Shown piece by piece: positions 1-9,377 of a stretch of 64,000 nucleotides of DNA; position 1 is the first letter of the stretch, and every line of letters begins with the position of its first letter. This stretch comes from Robertmurraya sp. FSL R5-0851. Its GTDB lineage: Bacteria > Bacillota > Bacilli > Bacillales > Cytobacillaceae. Made by a program: the position numbers and the translations under genes. Below the pieces are notes generated by a model. That model was given only the letters and a program-made list of their open reading frames with translations, ran no database searches and was not told the DNA's origin. The stretch covers positions 3,081,001 to 3,145,000 of the forward strand of contig NZ_JBBOOE010000001.1 of assembly GCF_038002965.1 (NCBI RefSeq), read 5' to 3'.

Positions 1-483
1 TGAATCATCTAAGCCATGTGGATTGGTAAAATGAGAATGTAACATTCCGATCTCATCTGCCTTTTGATTCATTAAGAACGCAAACCCCTCTACACTGCCT
101 CCGATATACTCAGCAATCGCAACCGCCGCGTCATTGCCAGAACGAAGCATTAAGCCGTACACTAAATCTTCTAGCTTGATTTCTTCGTTTTCCTTTAGAT
201 ATAAGGAAGATCCTTCTGCTCTAGTCGCATTTTTACTGACTTTTACCATCTCATTTAGTTTTCCTGACTCGATGGCAAGGACAGCCGTCATAATCTTAGT
301 GATACTTGCGATTCGCCTTTTTTCATGTGCACCTTTTTCAAATAATACTCTTCCTGAGCTTTGTTCAATCAAAACTGCATATTGTGAGCTAACATTGATA
401 TTGGTGTTAGCACTCACTGGAATATGAAAAAGAATCAAAAAGGTGATTATTATTAACACAAATACCTTTTTACTTCTAGCCAT
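1..483 (-). CDS. dacB: D-alanyl-D-alanine carboxypeptidase DacB, 5' part; C-terminus outside the window
   Basis: Penicillin-binding protein of the D,D-carboxypeptidase family (peptidase S11). It trims pentapeptide stems, and DacB acts in spore cortex synthesis. The 161 visible codons start with a hydrophobic signal peptide (about residues 6-24, likely cleaved after PVSA). The catalytic SxxK motif follows as SITK (S60, K63), then the second motif SGN (S115-N117). The KTG motif would lie beyond the edge. The ATG at 483 follows a GGAG about 12 nt upstream. In B. subtilis dacB follows scpA-scpB-ypuI, and the same order is seen here with sodF inserted. A sigma-E-like promoter lies just upstream. 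Confidence 0.93.
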   Translation of the reverse strand, partial: MARSKKVFVLIIITFLILFHIPVSANTNINVSSQYAVLIEQSSGRVLFEKGAHEKRRIASITKIMTAVLAIESGKLNEMVKVSKNATRAEGSSLYLKENEEIKLEDLVYGLMLRSGNDAAVAIAEYIGGSVEGFAFLMNQKADEIGMLHSHFTNPHGLDDS

Positions 484-517
484 TCTTCAACCCTCGTCTC
501 CTAATTATGTTTGTACA

Positions 518-545
518 AGTTTATGCTTGATAAAAATGAATATGC
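518..545 (-). promoter_or_regulatory. sigma-E-like promoter of dacB
   Basis: Read on the minus strand, a perfect -35 GCATATT (539-545) is followed after 13 nt by CATAAACT (518-525), one base off the sigma-E -10 CATACAHT. The spacer is one base shorter than usual. B. subtilis dacB is known to be sigma-E dependent, so the match is biologically sensible. Confidence 0.5.
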
Positions 546-579
546 CAAAAAGAGTCCACAAGCAAAGCGGTGGACTCTT
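546..579 (-). terminator. Rho-independent terminator of sodF
   Basis: Perfect 10-bp stem (550-559 with 570-579, AAGAGTCCAC arm), followed on the minus strand by a short T run. It sits directly after the sodF stop codon and separates it from dacB. Confidence 0.8.
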
Positions 580-583
580 CCGT

Positions 584-1480
584 TTACAATAGTTTCCATT
601 TTATTTGTGATGCTTGTGAAAGTCTTTCCTCGACTTTTCTCCAATTCACTACGTTCCACCAATTAGAGACGTAATCCGCGCGATTATTGTTATATTGTAA
701 ATAATAGGCATGTTCCCATACATCTAACGGCAAAAGTGGAATCGTATCCCATTGCGTCAAATTCATATGTTTTTCTGATTGAAGAATTTCTAGATGACGT
801 GATCTTGGTGACCAAACTAAAATAGCCCATCCGCTTCCTTCTACTGCTTTTGCAGCTTCAGTAAAATGCTTTTTAAAAGCATTAAAATGGCCAAAATATT
901 TGTTGATCTCCTCAAGCAGTTTTCCTGTCGGCTGCCCCCCACCATTCGGCTTCATCGTTTCCCAAAAGAGAGAGTGTAAGTAATGTCCTGATCCATGGAA
1001 AGCCAGCTCTCTTGACCAATGTTTTACTAACGAATAATCACCCTTTTCTCGTGCTTCCTTAAGTTTGATCTCCGCATTATTCAATCCATCAACATAGGAT
1101 TGATGATGCTTACTATGATGTAATTCCATAATTTTCTCAGAAATATAAGGTTCTAATGCATCATAACTGTAAGGTAGTTTGGGCAAAACATGCTCCCCTG
1201 CTTTTACAGCAGGCTCCTGTATATAAATGGACCCTATCTGTTGCCTCTTTGAAAAATATGCCTCCATTTCGTCATGTAATTCTTCTACCTTTTCTTGGAC
1301 AGTCGTAAATTCTTCCTGAGTTAAGTCTCCACTCCTTGAAATATGATTCATAATCTCACTAAAATGATCCAACTTACTCCATAATCCATCTTCTTCTGGG
1401 ACATGTTCCTGCTCTAAGAAACGTTTAAGCTCTTCGTTGTAGCTTATAACTTCCTTAACATACTGTTCAAATCGATTCAT
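584..1480 (-). CDS. sodF: Fe/Mn-family superoxide dismutase with a long N-terminal extension
   Basis: Dismutates superoxide to O2 and H2O2. The first ~95 residues form a charged, helix-rich extension that ordinary ~200-residue SODs lack. The SOD fold starts at LPKLPYSYDALEP. Metal ligands are visible as H121 (ELHHSKHH), H169 (YLHSLFW), D253 and H257 (DVWEHAYYLQY). At the place where Mn enzymes carry the outer-sphere Gln, my manual alignment puts a His (H238, SEKHMN). B. subtilis SodF has the same extended architecture. The frame is open from a GTG at 1489, but ATG 1480 has the better-spaced GAGGTG SD. It is a separate transcript with its own terminator. Metal preference cannot be read from the sequence. 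Confidence 0.88.
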   Translation of the reverse strand: MNRFEQYVKEVISYNEELKRFLEQEHVPEEDGLWSKLDHFSEIMNHISRSGDLTQEEFTTVQEKVEELHDEMEAYFSKRQQIGSIYIQEPAVKAGEHVLPKLPYSYDALEPYISEKIMELHHSKHHQSYVDGLNNAEIKLKEAREKGDYSLVKHWSRELAFHGSGHYLHSLFWETMKPNGGGQPTGKLLEEINKYFGHFNAFKKHFTEAAKAVEGSGWAILVWSPRSRHLEILQSEKHMNLTQWDTIPLLPLDVWEHAYYLQYNNNRADYVSNWWNVVNWRKVEERLSQASQIKWKLL

Positions 1481-1560
1481 TATCATCACCTCAGAACAAA
1501 TGGGTTTACCTTAAAGCATATGAGGGAGAGGCCTGGTTGACACCATAAAGAATAAAAGCA

Positions 1561-1590
1561 CAAAAAAATAACGACCGATTGGTCGTTATT
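1561..1590 (-). terminator. Terminator of ypuI
   Basis: Perfect 10-bp stem (1567-1576 with 1581-1590) with a GATT loop, followed on the minus strand by seven T. The stem overlaps the ypuI stop codon. Confidence 0.85.
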
Positions 1591-2074
1591 TCGATTGTGC
1601 CATTTTTGTTCGATAATCTGTTTCGTAGTACTCCAGCTCTTCACGGATCTTCTGGAAATCTCCTTCAAAACCTTTTAGCAGTTGAAGAACACTTTCAGGA
1701 ACGTCCTCTTGAAATTTTATTGAGTTTTTACCCGTATAAGCGGATCGGCTATCTTCATACCATACATCATTTTTTGGTGAAAAAAATTCTTCAATACATT
1801 TATGATAAATACCATAAAGCGTCTTTTCTGCTGCTCCTTTTGGAAAAGATTCTGACTGTAAAATCACAGAACAAGCATCCAATCCCTCTTCACAATATAC
1901 AAGCAGCTTTCTTAAATTACCTAAGATTCGTTTATAGTATTCTTTGTCACCTTGTTTTTCTGACAATAATCCATCAATTGTTGTACTGTTTAAGAAAGAC
2001 TCTAATCCAGATACTGTATTTGTTAAAAAAGACTTTACGTCCATTATTTGAACTTTCACCATTGAATTACCCAC
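1586..2074 (-). CDS. ypuI: YpuI-like DUF3907 protein
   Basis: A 162-residue soluble protein matching B. subtilis YpuI (DUF3907), whose function is not known. It has no signal peptide or membrane segment. The middle reads as helical, with acidic and aromatic clusters (SPKNDVWYEDSRSAYTGKN around residues 98-116). The GTG at 2074 is chosen because an AGGGGTG SD lies about 7 nt upstream. The in-frame ATG at 2062 lacks one. The position between scpB and dacB is as in B. subtilis, but a hypothetical gene and sodF flank it here. Confidence 0.8.
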   Translation of the reverse strand: MGNSMVKVQIMDVKSFLTNTVSGLESFLNSTTIDGLLSEKQGDKEYYKRILGNLRKLLVYCEEGLDACSVILQSESFPKGAAEKTLYGIYHKCIEEFFSPKNDVWYEDSRSAYTGKNSIKFQEDVPESVLQLLKGFEGDFQKIREELEYYETDYRTKMAQSK

Positions 2075-2133
2075 TGTCTACACCCCTGCCCTTTGTAATA
2101 ACTCTGAATGTTTGGTTTATTGGATAACTAATT

Positions 2134-2556
2134 TTATGCTTGCACCGTAAATTCCAACAGAGAGTCAAGCTGGCAAGCCTGATTACTTTTTACCTTTTTA
2201 ACAACTTTAATAATCTTTTCAAAATCAATGTCTTGAAAATAAGCAGCAAATTCATTCTGGTTATTGATATACACTCTTTTTCGATGTCTAAAACCTGGAT
2301 TTTTAATTAATAATACTAGAGCAACTATATCCATTAAATGAACTTCTAGCCCAGCCTCTTGAAAGATTGGATTGGCTGAAAATGGAGTGAACTCATTCAA
2401 CTTCTCCTCAAAAAATCGAACATAAAGAACAGCTAGCGTTTTCTCCGTATTCTCTTCTATAAAAGTTACTTCGCTTCGGTTGAAAAAATCCTCCGAAGTG
2501 TTAGATTTTTCTTTTTCCAGCTCATACCCTACACAGCTTTTAATTAACACGTTCAT
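2134..2556 (-). CDS. Hypothetical protein between scpB and ypuI
   Basis: I do not recognise a family. The product has 140 residues, is soluble and mixed charged, with a hydrophobic stretch (MDIVALVLLIKNPGF) that is too short and polar-flanked to be a clear membrane helix, and a basic segment FRHRKRVY. The frame is open 12 codons further upstream, but ATG 2556 has an AAAGGG SD a few bases before it. B. subtilis has no gene here, so this is an insertion into an otherwise conserved order. Its codon use looks like that of its neighbours. Confidence 0.6.
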   Translation of the reverse strand: MNVLIKSCVGYELEKEKSNTSEDFFNRSEVTFIEENTEKTLAVLYVRFFEEKLNEFTPFSANPIFQEAGLEVHLMDIVALVLLIKNPGFRHRKRVYINNQNEFAAYFQDIDFEKIIKVVKKVKSNQACQLDSLLEFTVQA

Positions 2557-2680
2557 ACATCCCTTTCTTACCTCCGGATGAGGCAGGTGCAAATTGTGTT
2601 AAAAATGCCCCTAAATAGAAGCATTTCCCTGAAAATTAATTATATTTTATCACAAATAATGAATATATGCGTAAGAAAAC

Positions 2681-3274
2681 TTATGATTCCAGATTTTCTT
2701 GAAACTTTTCAAAAAACAAGTCTGCTTCTTCTTGAACAAACTCATCATCCACTTTCTCCGGCAATGGAGGCAGTTCCTCTAAACTCCTGAGACCAAAATA
2801 ATCTAAGAATTCTTTTGTGGTACCATAAAGGATGGCCCTGCCAGTTCCTTCCGCTCGCCCAACTTCTTTTACCAACACTTTTCCAACCAATGTTTGTAAT
2901 GGCCGCTCGGTCTTTACCCCTCTAATTTCTTCTATTTCTGCTCGAGTGATCGGCTGTTTATAAGCGATAATAGCTAGCGTCTCTAACGCAGCCTGTGAGA
3001 GTGTTGATGTATTTGGTGATTCAACCAGCTTCTTTAAGTAAATAGAATTCTCTTTCTTTGTTGCGAGCTGATAGGTACCAGCCAGTTGAACGACGGCTAT
3101 TCCTCGGTTTTCATTTTTTGAAAGCTCGTTCATTAACTCCCTAACAATTCGCTCTGCTTCGACCTCTTCGATTTCAAGAACCGTTGCAATTTGCTTAATG
3201 GTTAAGCCCTCATCCCCTGCTGCAAACAGAAGACTTTCCACAATTCCATTCCAATTAATAATATCCAATGACAA
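2681..3274 (-). CDS. scpB: Segregation and condensation protein ScpB
   Basis: Winged-helix kleisin-interacting subunit of the SMC-ScpAB condensin, needed to resolve and segregate sister origins. It has 197 residues, the usual size. The tandem winged-helix fold is recognisable from the conserved run around [20 protein letters not shown] and the RGV...L..L segment after it. The C-terminus is acidic. The start is TTG at 3274 with AAGGGAG 7 nt upstream, two bases after the scpA stop, so translation is coupled to scpA. Confidence 0.95.
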   Translation of the reverse strand: MSLDIINWNGIVESLLFAAGDEGLTIKQIATVLEIEEVEAERIVRELMNELSKNENRGIAVVQLAGTYQLATKKENSIYLKKLVESPNTSTLSQAALETLAIIAYKQPITRAEIEEIRGVKTERPLQTLVGKVLVKEVGRAEGTGRAILYGTTKEFLDYFGLRSLEELPPLPEKVDDEFVQEEADLFFEKFQENLES

Positions 3275-3276
3275 TG

Positions 3277-4020
3277 TTATACTCCCTTCGCAATGACAAA
3301 AATCTCAGAGAAATTGCTTTCTTGCTCTACAAATATTTCTTTCCTTTTCATTAGCTCTAGAATGGAAAGAAAAGTTACGACAATATGATCCTTCTCCTGG
3401 ATGGGGAATAAATCATAAAAGCTAATTCTTCCTTTCACCTTTCGTAGCTTCCCCATGATTTCATCCATTCGTTTTTCTATAGGAATTTCTTGTCTTGCAA
3501 TCTTTGTAGACAACGGCTTTTGTAGCCTTTTTCTTCTCAACAGCTTCTGAAAAGCACCCAGCATATCGTACAACGACACGTCTAGATGTCGTCTATCTAC
3601 TTCCTCCTCTTTCGAATAATCCGAAAGATCGCTAGGGGGCTTCGTGAACATTAGCCCTCTTTCCTGCTCTAAAGCCTTTAAATCGTCAGCTGCTTCTTTA
3701 TATTTTTTATATTCCATTAGTTTTTCAATTAATTCTTCTCTCGGGTCTTCTTCGTAACCAAATTCCATATCATCTTCAAGCTCTTCTTCATGTTTTGGAA
3801 GTAACATCTTACTTTTAATGGCTAGCAAAGTGGCTGCCATGACCAAATATTCACTTGCTACATCTAGCTGTAGCTCCTTCATAGTGTGGATATATAGTAA
3901 ATATTGCTCTGTAATTTGTGCTACCGGTATATCATAAATATCAATTTCTAGTCGATTAATGAGGTGTAGTAATAAATCTAACGGTCCCTCAAATGCATCG
4001 ATCTTCACATTATAGTGCAT
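3277..4020 (-). CDS. scpA: Segregation and condensation protein ScpA
   Basis: Kleisin subunit that bridges the two SMC heads. It has 247 residues with the family N-terminus ([12 protein letters not shown], about residues 10-21) that binds the SMC neck. An acidic linker ([19 protein letters not shown]) follows, and a C-terminal winged helix ([16 protein letters not shown]) that binds the SMC cap. The ATG at 4020 has a GGTGGGA SD. It is first in the scpA-scpB operon, transcribed away from ypuF. Confidence 0.95.
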   Translation of the reverse strand: MHYNVKIDAFEGPLDLLLHLINRLEIDIYDIPVAQITEQYLLYIHTMKELQLDVASEYLVMAATLLAIKSKMLLPKHEEELEDDMEFGYEEDPREELIEKLMEYKKYKEAADDLKALEQERGLMFTKPPSDLSDYSKEEEVDRRHLDVSLYDMLGAFQKLLRRKRLQKPLSTKIARQEIPIEKRMDEIMGKLRKVKGRISFYDLFPIQEKDHIVVTFLSILELMKRKEIFVEQESNFSEIFVIAKGV

Positions 4021-4197
4021 ATTCCCACCAAAATTTCTTTCTTAATTTCTTAAAATAACTATACTTAGTATAGAGGAAAGATTGCGTTAATCCAAGATTC
4101 TTTCTGAAAGTTTGTGCCTATTTCTTCATGTATGAAACAACGTAAAAAGCGTATAGATAGAAATCATGGTAAAATTAAGTAAGAAAGGAGCGTATCT

Positions 4198-4722
4198 ATG
4201 TTTACAACAGATTTCATTGATTACTTAGTGCATTTTCATAGTGACAGAGATTATTTTGAATGTCACGAAATTCTTGAGGAACACTGGAAGAATGTAGATG
4301 CGGGTAATAAGGAATCCATTTTAGTTGGCTGGATTCAGCTGGCTGTCAGTCAATATCATCACCGTCGTGGAAATTTCGCTGGAGCTTTGCGTACGATACA
4401 AAAAGCATTATGGTTACTAACCATCCATAAACAGTCCATCAAAGAATATGGTATTGATGAGGATAAATTAATTGGAGCCATCTTAAGAAAAAAAGAAGAG
4501 ATTGAGCATACACTTCCATACAAAAGCATGAATCTCCCTATAAATGATGCCTCCTTATTAAGTGCGTGCAAACGTCAAGCCGAAAAAGCTGGTCTCATAT
4601 GGGGTGTGGATAGCAATCTAACAAAAAGTGAAATTATTCATCGACACTCGATGAGAGATCGTTCAGAGGTTATCCAGAACAGATTACACGCATTAAAACA
4701 AAAAAAAGGAAGCAGTGACTAA
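4198..4722 (+). CDS. ypuF: DUF309 protein YpuF
   Basis: A 174-residue DUF309 protein of unknown biochemical role. The diagnostic N-terminal motif is present: H-x-DRDYFECHEILEEHWK around residues 14-31, followed by QLAVSQYHHRRGNFAGA. In homologues these His, Glu and Trp residues line one pocket. The C-terminal ~50 residues are basic and less conserved. ATG 4198 is preceded by AAGGAG. It lies in the B. subtilis position between scpA and ribT but is transcribed on its own strand, ending at a shared hairpin. Confidence 0.85.
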   Translation: MFTTDFIDYLVHFHSDRDYFECHEILEEHWKNVDAGNKESILVGWIQLAVSQYHHRRGNFAGALRTIQKALWLLTIHKQSIKEYGIDEDKLIGAILRKKEEIEHTLPYKSMNLPINDASLLSACKRQAEKAGLIWGVDSNLTKSEIIHRHSMRDRSEVIQNRLHALKQKKGSSD

Positions 4723-4740
4723 ATCACTGTTTCCTTTTTC
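4706..4740. terminator. Bidirectional terminator between ypuF and ribT
   Basis: An 11-bp stem (4708-4718 with 4724-4734, one G-T pair) with a T run on the plus side and an A-rich stretch on the other, so it can stop both convergent transcripts. Confidence 0.8.
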
Positions 4741-4743
4741 TAT

Positions 4744-5142
<399 letters not shown>

Positions 5143-5288
5143 TTAAATACATTTGTATTATATGTCAATTATTTCTTTTTGTTTCAATGTATATTCCTCA
5201 ATACGATATTATCATACAAGATTCTCTACATTTCTTCAATGTATTTTCAGATTCAACAACTTTTGTATCATAATATAAGCTTTTTTCT

Positions 5289-5384
5289 TTACAGCCCTGG
5301 TGATAAGAATAACCAATAATACGCGCCCCATATGAGCGAAATAAGTAAAATGAAAATAAATAAAAGCGCATTATTCTTTTTCAC
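5289..5384 (-). CDS. 31-residue single-pass membrane miniprotein
   Basis: Found by reading the 348-bp gap between ribT and lysA; I do not recognise a family. GTG 5384 has a strong TTTGGAGG SD 6-7 nt upstream. The product opens with MKKNNA, has about 18 hydrophobic residues (LLFIFILLISLIWGAYYWLF) and ends SPGL. The positive start predicts an N-in orientation. It is downstream of lysA, behind the lysA terminator, so it needs read-through or its own promoter. The rest of the gap (5098-5288) shows nothing I can name. Confidence 0.55.
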   Translation of the reverse strand: MKKNNALLFIFILLISLIWGAYYWLFLSPGL

Positions 5385-5411
5385 AAATACCTCCAAAAGA
5401 TCTATGTAATG

Positions 5412-5438
5412 TAAAAAGCTGTCACAATCGCGACAGCT
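5412..5438 (-). terminator. lysA terminator
   Basis: Seven-bp stem AGCTGTC/GACAGCT (5417-5423 with 5432-5438) followed on the minus strand by five T. It lies just after the lysA stop codon. Confidence 0.75.
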
Positions 5439-5445
5439 CTCTAGA

Positions 5446-6765
5446 TTAGCTTTTTACTCGCTGAACAAATGGCAAATCTTGTTTAACAATGTCTTCAAAC
5501 GTCTCCCGACGAACCACTAATACCGCTTTCCCATTTTCAACAAAGACCACTGGTGGCCTTGGAATACGATTGTAGTTGTTTGCCATCGAATAACCGTAAG
5601 CACCGGTACAGAAAACGGCTAGAATATCGTCACTGTCCGTCTTCTGTAACGGTAAATCCCAAATAAGCATATCTCCTGATTCACAGCATTTTCCTGCAAT
5701 AGAAACCGTCTCTTCGATTGGCTGAAGTGGTTTGTTCGCAAGGATCGCTTCATATTTTGCTTCATACAATGCTGGACGAATATTATCACTCATCCCACCA
5801 TCTACGGCTATATATTTACGAACATTGGGAACATCCTTTTTTGAACCAATTTTATAAAGAGTAGTCCCCGCATCACCTACAAGGGAACGACCTGGTTCAA
5901 TCCAAATTTCTGGCATAGACATAGAGAACGCCGAGGCCTGTTTCTTTACTTCTTCGATAATTTCTTTTACGTATTGGGAGGCAGGAATGGGCTCGTCTTC
6001 ACTCGTATAACGAATGCCGAATCCGCCACCTAAATTTAATACCTTTGATTCAAAAGAATACGTTTCTTTCCACTCATGAAGCTTAGAAAATATTTTTCTA
6101 GCTGCTAACAAAAATCCAGTTGTTTCAAATATTTGTGAACCGATATGACAGTGTACACCAAGCAGGTCTAAGGACTCTGAATTCATAGCCTTTTGTAGTG
6201 CCTCTGCCGCTTGTCCATTTTGCAGATCAAAACCAAATTTCGAGTCTTCTTGGCCCGTAAGAATATAGTCATGTGTATGTGCTTCAATCCCTGGTGTGAC
6301 TCGAAGCAAAATAGAGACGGATTGATTTCTCTCCGCACAGATCGTATCTAATAATTCTAGTTCATAAAAGTTATCAACAACAATACAGCCGATTTGATAG
6401 TTTAATGCCATTTCAAGTTCTTCACGACTTTTGTTGTTTCCATGAAAATGAATTCGCTCCACTGGGAATTCAGCAGCTATTGCCGTATAAAGCTCTCCCC
6501 CAGAAACAACGTCCAAAGAAAGCCCCTCTTCTTCAGCAAGTTGAATCATTGCAATCGTGGAAAATGCTTTGCTAGCGTAAGCAACTTGAGCTTTAATACC
6601 CAGTTGGTCAAAGGTTTGTTTAAAACCTCTCGCCCGCTCACGAATTAATGATACATCATAAACATACAATGGTGTTCCGAACTCTTTTACAAGGTCTGTC
6701 GTATCGACTCCACCAATTTCTAAGTGGCCTCTTTCATTTATCTTTGATGAACCATGAAAAAACAT
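5446..6765 (-). CDS. lysA: Diaminopimelate decarboxylase LysA
   Basis: PLP enzyme of fold type III that decarboxylates meso-diaminopimelate to L-lysine, the last step of lysine synthesis. It has 439 residues, full length. The PLP lysine is K66 in YASKAFST. The HIGSQI motif (around residue 200) and the glycine-rich phosphate loop GGGFGI follow, then the CCESGD segment that supplies the catalytic cysteine of the partner subunit. ATG 6765 follows GAGGGGAAGAA. It sits next to spoVAF as in B. subtilis. There is no L-box riboswitch in the short upstream gap. Confidence 0.97.
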   Translation of the reverse strand: MFFHGSSKINERGHLEIGGVDTTDLVKEFGTPLYVYDVSLIRERARGFKQTFDQLGIKAQVAYASKAFSTIAMIQLAEEEGLSLDVVSGGELYTAIAAEFPVERIHFHGNNKSREELEMALNYQIGCIVVDNFYELELLDTICAERNQSVSILLRVTPGIEAHTHDYILTGQEDSKFGFDLQNGQAAEALQKAMNSESLDLLGVHCHIGSQIFETTGFLLAARKIFSKLHEWKETYSFESKVLNLGGGFGIRYTSEDEPIPASQYVKEIIEEVKKQASAFSMSMPEIWIEPGRSLVGDAGTTLYKIGSKKDVPNVRKYIAVDGGMSDNIRPALYEAKYEAILANKPLQPIEETVSIAGKCCESGDMLIWDLPLQKTDSDDILAVFCTGAYGYSMANNYNRIPRPPVVFVENGKAVLVVRRETFEDIVKQDLPFVQRVKS

Positions 6766-6790
6766 TTCTTCCCCTCACTTCTATGGATAC

Positions 6791-6819
6791 ACAAATAGAC
6801 AGCCAGGCTGTCTATTTGT
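6791..6819. repeat. 29-bp near-perfect palindrome between spoVAF and lysA
   Basis: ACAAATAGACAGCC and its complement (6791-6804, 6806-6819) meet at one base. It may fold as the hairpin that ends the spoVA transcript, though the T run after it is weak. A protein-binding operator for lysA is the other reading, since it lies 26-54 bp before the lysA start codon. Confidence 0.55.
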
Positions 6820-6885
6820 TAATTAAACCAGTTTGAAATTAAACATTACTTTACCATAGATATAGTAAATTCGCAATATTCCCAT

Positions 6886-8367
6886 TTAACTCCCTTTTGT
6901 TTTTTGTCTGTAACGATCTCTAGGCTGCACAATGCTTGGTCTAAGTTTTGTCCCCGGAACCGATCTACGGAAAAGTACTTCAAGAAAGGCTTTAGGATGG
7001 AACGGCATGAACGGCCACATATAGGGACTGTTCAAGGATCGAATACTAGTTAAATATAGAATATAGGCTGTTACTCCTATTACAAAACCTGGTAGTTTAA
7101 ATATCGCTACAACAATTAACAAGAAAAGCTTCATAAGGTTATTTGCAATTCCAAGTTCATAACTTGGAGTGGTAAAAGTTCCAACTGCCGATACCGCTAC
7201 GTACAATATCACTTCTGGGACAAATAAGCCCACATTAATGGCAATTTCACCAATGAGCACGGCGGCCACTAAGCCCATTGAAGTTGCCAACGGAGTTGGG
7301 GTATGAATAGCAGCCAGTCGTAAAAACAAGATACCGAAATCGGCCAAAAACAATTGAACGACTGTTGGAATATTTGTGGTTTTGTTAGGACCAATAAATT
7401 TAAGAGCCTTGGGTAATAATTCAGGCTCTAAAACAAATAAAAACCATAAAGGAAGTACGAACAAGGATGCTAATACACCAAGCAAGCGCGTCCAACGTAC
7501 GACTGTACCAACAAGTGCTGATTCACGATACTCTTCGGCATGATGTAAATGATGAAAATATGTAGTAGGCGTGATAATAACACTTGGTGATGTATCCACA
7601 TAAATTAAGACATGTCCTTCTAAAATATGTGTTGCTGCAATATCGGCTCTCTCCGTATACCTTACCAAAGGATACGGGTTATAGCCTTGTTTCACGAGGA
7701 ATTCTTCTACAGCTTTATCTGCCATTGTTAATCCATCAATCTCAATAGCTTCGAGTTCTTTTCTTATAATATTCACAAGATCAGGATTGGCAACATCCTT
7801 TAGGTAACCAATTACAATGTCTGTCTTTGATCTCTCACCAACCGTTAACTTTTCGAATCGTAATCTTCCATCTTTTATTCTTCTTCTTGTTAACGCAGTA
7901 TTCACGATGAAATTCTCTACAAAGCCGTCACGAGAGCCCCTTATTACCTTTTCAGTATCAGGTTCTTGAGGTGTTCTACCTGGATATGCTCTAACATCTA
8001 TTACTAAAGCTTCTGAATATCCTTCGATAACTATGACAAGTGTTCCTGTTAGAACTTGGTCGACGATTTCACCTATTGTCTTAATTTTAGAAACAGATTG
8101 ATGAACTAATCGATTTTCTATTAAGGCTAAATAATCGGAAGTGGTTTTCTCATGGTCATTGATTCTTACGATTTCCTCCGTGTTTTGAATAACAACGTTT
8201 GTGTCCACGAGACCATTTAAATAATACACATGTACATCCTTTTTCAACACCTTAAACTTTCTGACTCCAATATCAAACGTTTCCTCTAAACCAACATGTT
8301 CCTTCATATAATTTTCAAGTTCGTCAAGAGAAGGTATTGGTAGAGGATTGATTGGTTTCTTAGTCAT
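6886..8367 (-). CDS. spoVAF: Stage V sporulation protein AF (GerA-family)
   Basis: A 493-residue relative of the germinant-receptor A subunits, found in the spore inner membrane and implicated in efficient germination. The N-terminal ~270 residues are soluble (GerA N-terminal fold, with [19 protein letters not shown] and GSRDGF). About five hydrophobic membrane segments follow, with the family signature ETALVGTV-like run here as [13 protein letters not shown]. The tail is basic. GTG 8376 opens the frame, but ATG 8367 has the AAGGAG SD at 8 nt. It overlaps spoVAEA by 8 bases and is last in the operon. Confidence 0.93.
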   Translation of the reverse strand: MTKKPINPLPIPSLDELENYMKEHVGLEETFDIGVRKFKVLKKDVHVYYLNGLVDTNVVIQNTEEIVRINDHEKTTSDYLALIENRLVHQSVSKIKTIGEIVDQVLTGTLVIVIEGYSEALVIDVRAYPGRTPQEPDTEKVIRGSRDGFVENFIVNTALTRRRIKDGRLRFEKLTVGERSKTDIVIGYLKDVANPDLVNIIRKELEAIEIDGLTMADKAVEEFLVKQGYNPYPLVRYTERADIAATHILEGHVLIYVDTSPSVIITPTTYFHHLHHAEEYRESALVGTVVRWTRLLGVLASLFVLPLWFLFVLEPELLPKALKFIGPNKTTNIPTVVQLFLADFGILFLRLAAIHTPTPLATSMGLVAAVLIGEIAINVGLFVPEVILYVAVSAVGTFTTPSYELGIANNLMKLFLLIVVAIFKLPGFVIGVTAYILYLTSIRSLNSPYMWPFMPFHPKAFLEVLFRRSVPGTKLRPSIVQPRDRYRQKTKGS

Positions 8368-8929
8368 AGAACCCACTCCTTTCTAGGATGATTTGTACCG
8401 CTTTGTGTGTGATGGGGGCTCCTATTTTAACATCGTCATTTCTAGCCATTTTACCTATGTCGCCTATACCAACTACTACAGGTGCATGAAGCTCATCTAC
8501 ACAATAGACGGTGTCTCCATTCATTCTTCCAAGTTCTAAATCAGGTTCTCCAAATTTATCTACCCCATAAGGAGTGAGTTCACCGTAACGGTCCACACAA
8601 ACATCAATTTTAGTCCATTCGGCTTTCCTTGTTTTTGCTGCTACCGCTAATACACCAAGAACTTCTATATCTTTATGTGTTGCTACATACCTCATTGCCT
8701 GTTCTCCTGCACCTTCTCCTACGTATCCACTATCATCAAACATGACAAGAACCGGATCATTGGGTGCCTTTTTTATGAGCTTGACCATTTCCTCCCCTGA
8801 TTTCGTCGTCGGGTTTCCATACGACATAGAGATACATCTTCCACCAATTTCCTTCGCAACATGTTCGACTGCTTTTCTTGCGTATTCATCTCCATCTGTT
8901 ACAAGAATTACGCGGCGCCGTCTATCCAT
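8360..8929 (-). CDS. spoVAEA: Stage V sporulation protein AEa
   Basis: SpoVAEA-type soluble protein of the spoVA (dipicolinate channel) operon. The start [19 protein letters not shown], the central [20 protein letters not shown] and GIGDIGKM are typical of the family. ATG 8929 has AAAGGAA about 8 nt upstream. A longer frame from 8962 lacks an SD and would overlap spoVAB, so 189 residues is preferred. It directly follows spoVAB here, where B. subtilis has spoVAC, spoVAD and spoVAEB in between. Confidence 0.9.
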   Translation of the reverse strand: MDRRRRVILVTDGDEYARKAVEHVAKEIGGRCISMSYGNPTTKSGEEMVKLIKKAPNDPVLVMFDDSGYVGEGAGEQAMRYVATHKDIEVLGVLAVAAKTRKAEWTKIDVCVDRYGELTPYGVDKFGEPDLELGRMNGDTVYCVDELHAPVVVGIGDIGKMARNDDVKIGAPITHKAVQIILERSGFYD

Positions 8930-8954
8930 AGGAAATGTTCCTTTCTTTACTTTT

Positions 8955-9377
8955 TTACTCATTTACGAAGTACATCCAATGAAACAGGGAACCGAATATC
9001 TTACCAAACACAAAGGCCATCATCAAGATCATGATTTTGTCTTCAATTCTTACTCTTTTTGCTAGGATAGGAAAAACATTTAAAACTTCTGTTAAGGCTG
9101 CTGCAAGTAAACCAACAAATACTCCTCCAGCAAGTCCTAAAGGAATGAGTATTATAGAAGGTAAAAAAAGAGCAGGATCTCTTAAAGAGGCAATTGTCCC
9201 AGCAACTGCACCGAAAACAACAGACCCTTCGTACCAGTGAATCATCTTCATGGTTTTAGATAATTGTGTAAGTCTTGGAATAACTCCTAAAACGGTTAGG
9301 AAAGCGACAAATCCCGAACCAACTGCAATTCCTCCCGCAAGACCGATAAAAATGATGAATACGATATTAATGATCAT
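8955..9377 (-). CDS. spoVAB: Stage V sporulation protein AB
   Basis: A 140-residue integral membrane protein with four to five hydrophobic helices ([54 protein letters not shown]), matching SpoVAB in length and sequence. The spoVA products move dipicolinic acid across the spore membranes. The ATG overlaps the end of spoVAA by 11 bases and has no clear SD, which suggests translational coupling. Confidence 0.92.
   Translation of the reverse strand: MIINIVFIIFIGLAGGIAVGSGFVAFLTVLGVIPRLTQLSKTMKMIHWYEGSVVFGAVAGTIASLRDPALFLPSIILIPLGLAGGVFVGLLAAALTEVLNVFPILAKRVRIEDKIMILMMAFVFGKIFGSLFHWMYFVNE

Noticed and set aside
1579..2127. 182-codon plus-strand frame
   Set aside because: Leucine-rich antisense of ypuI, which has an SD and terminator of its own.
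6766..6885. Lysine riboswitch before lysA
   Set aside because: The gap is only 120 bp and holds a simple palindrome. There is no room for, and no sign of, an L-box.
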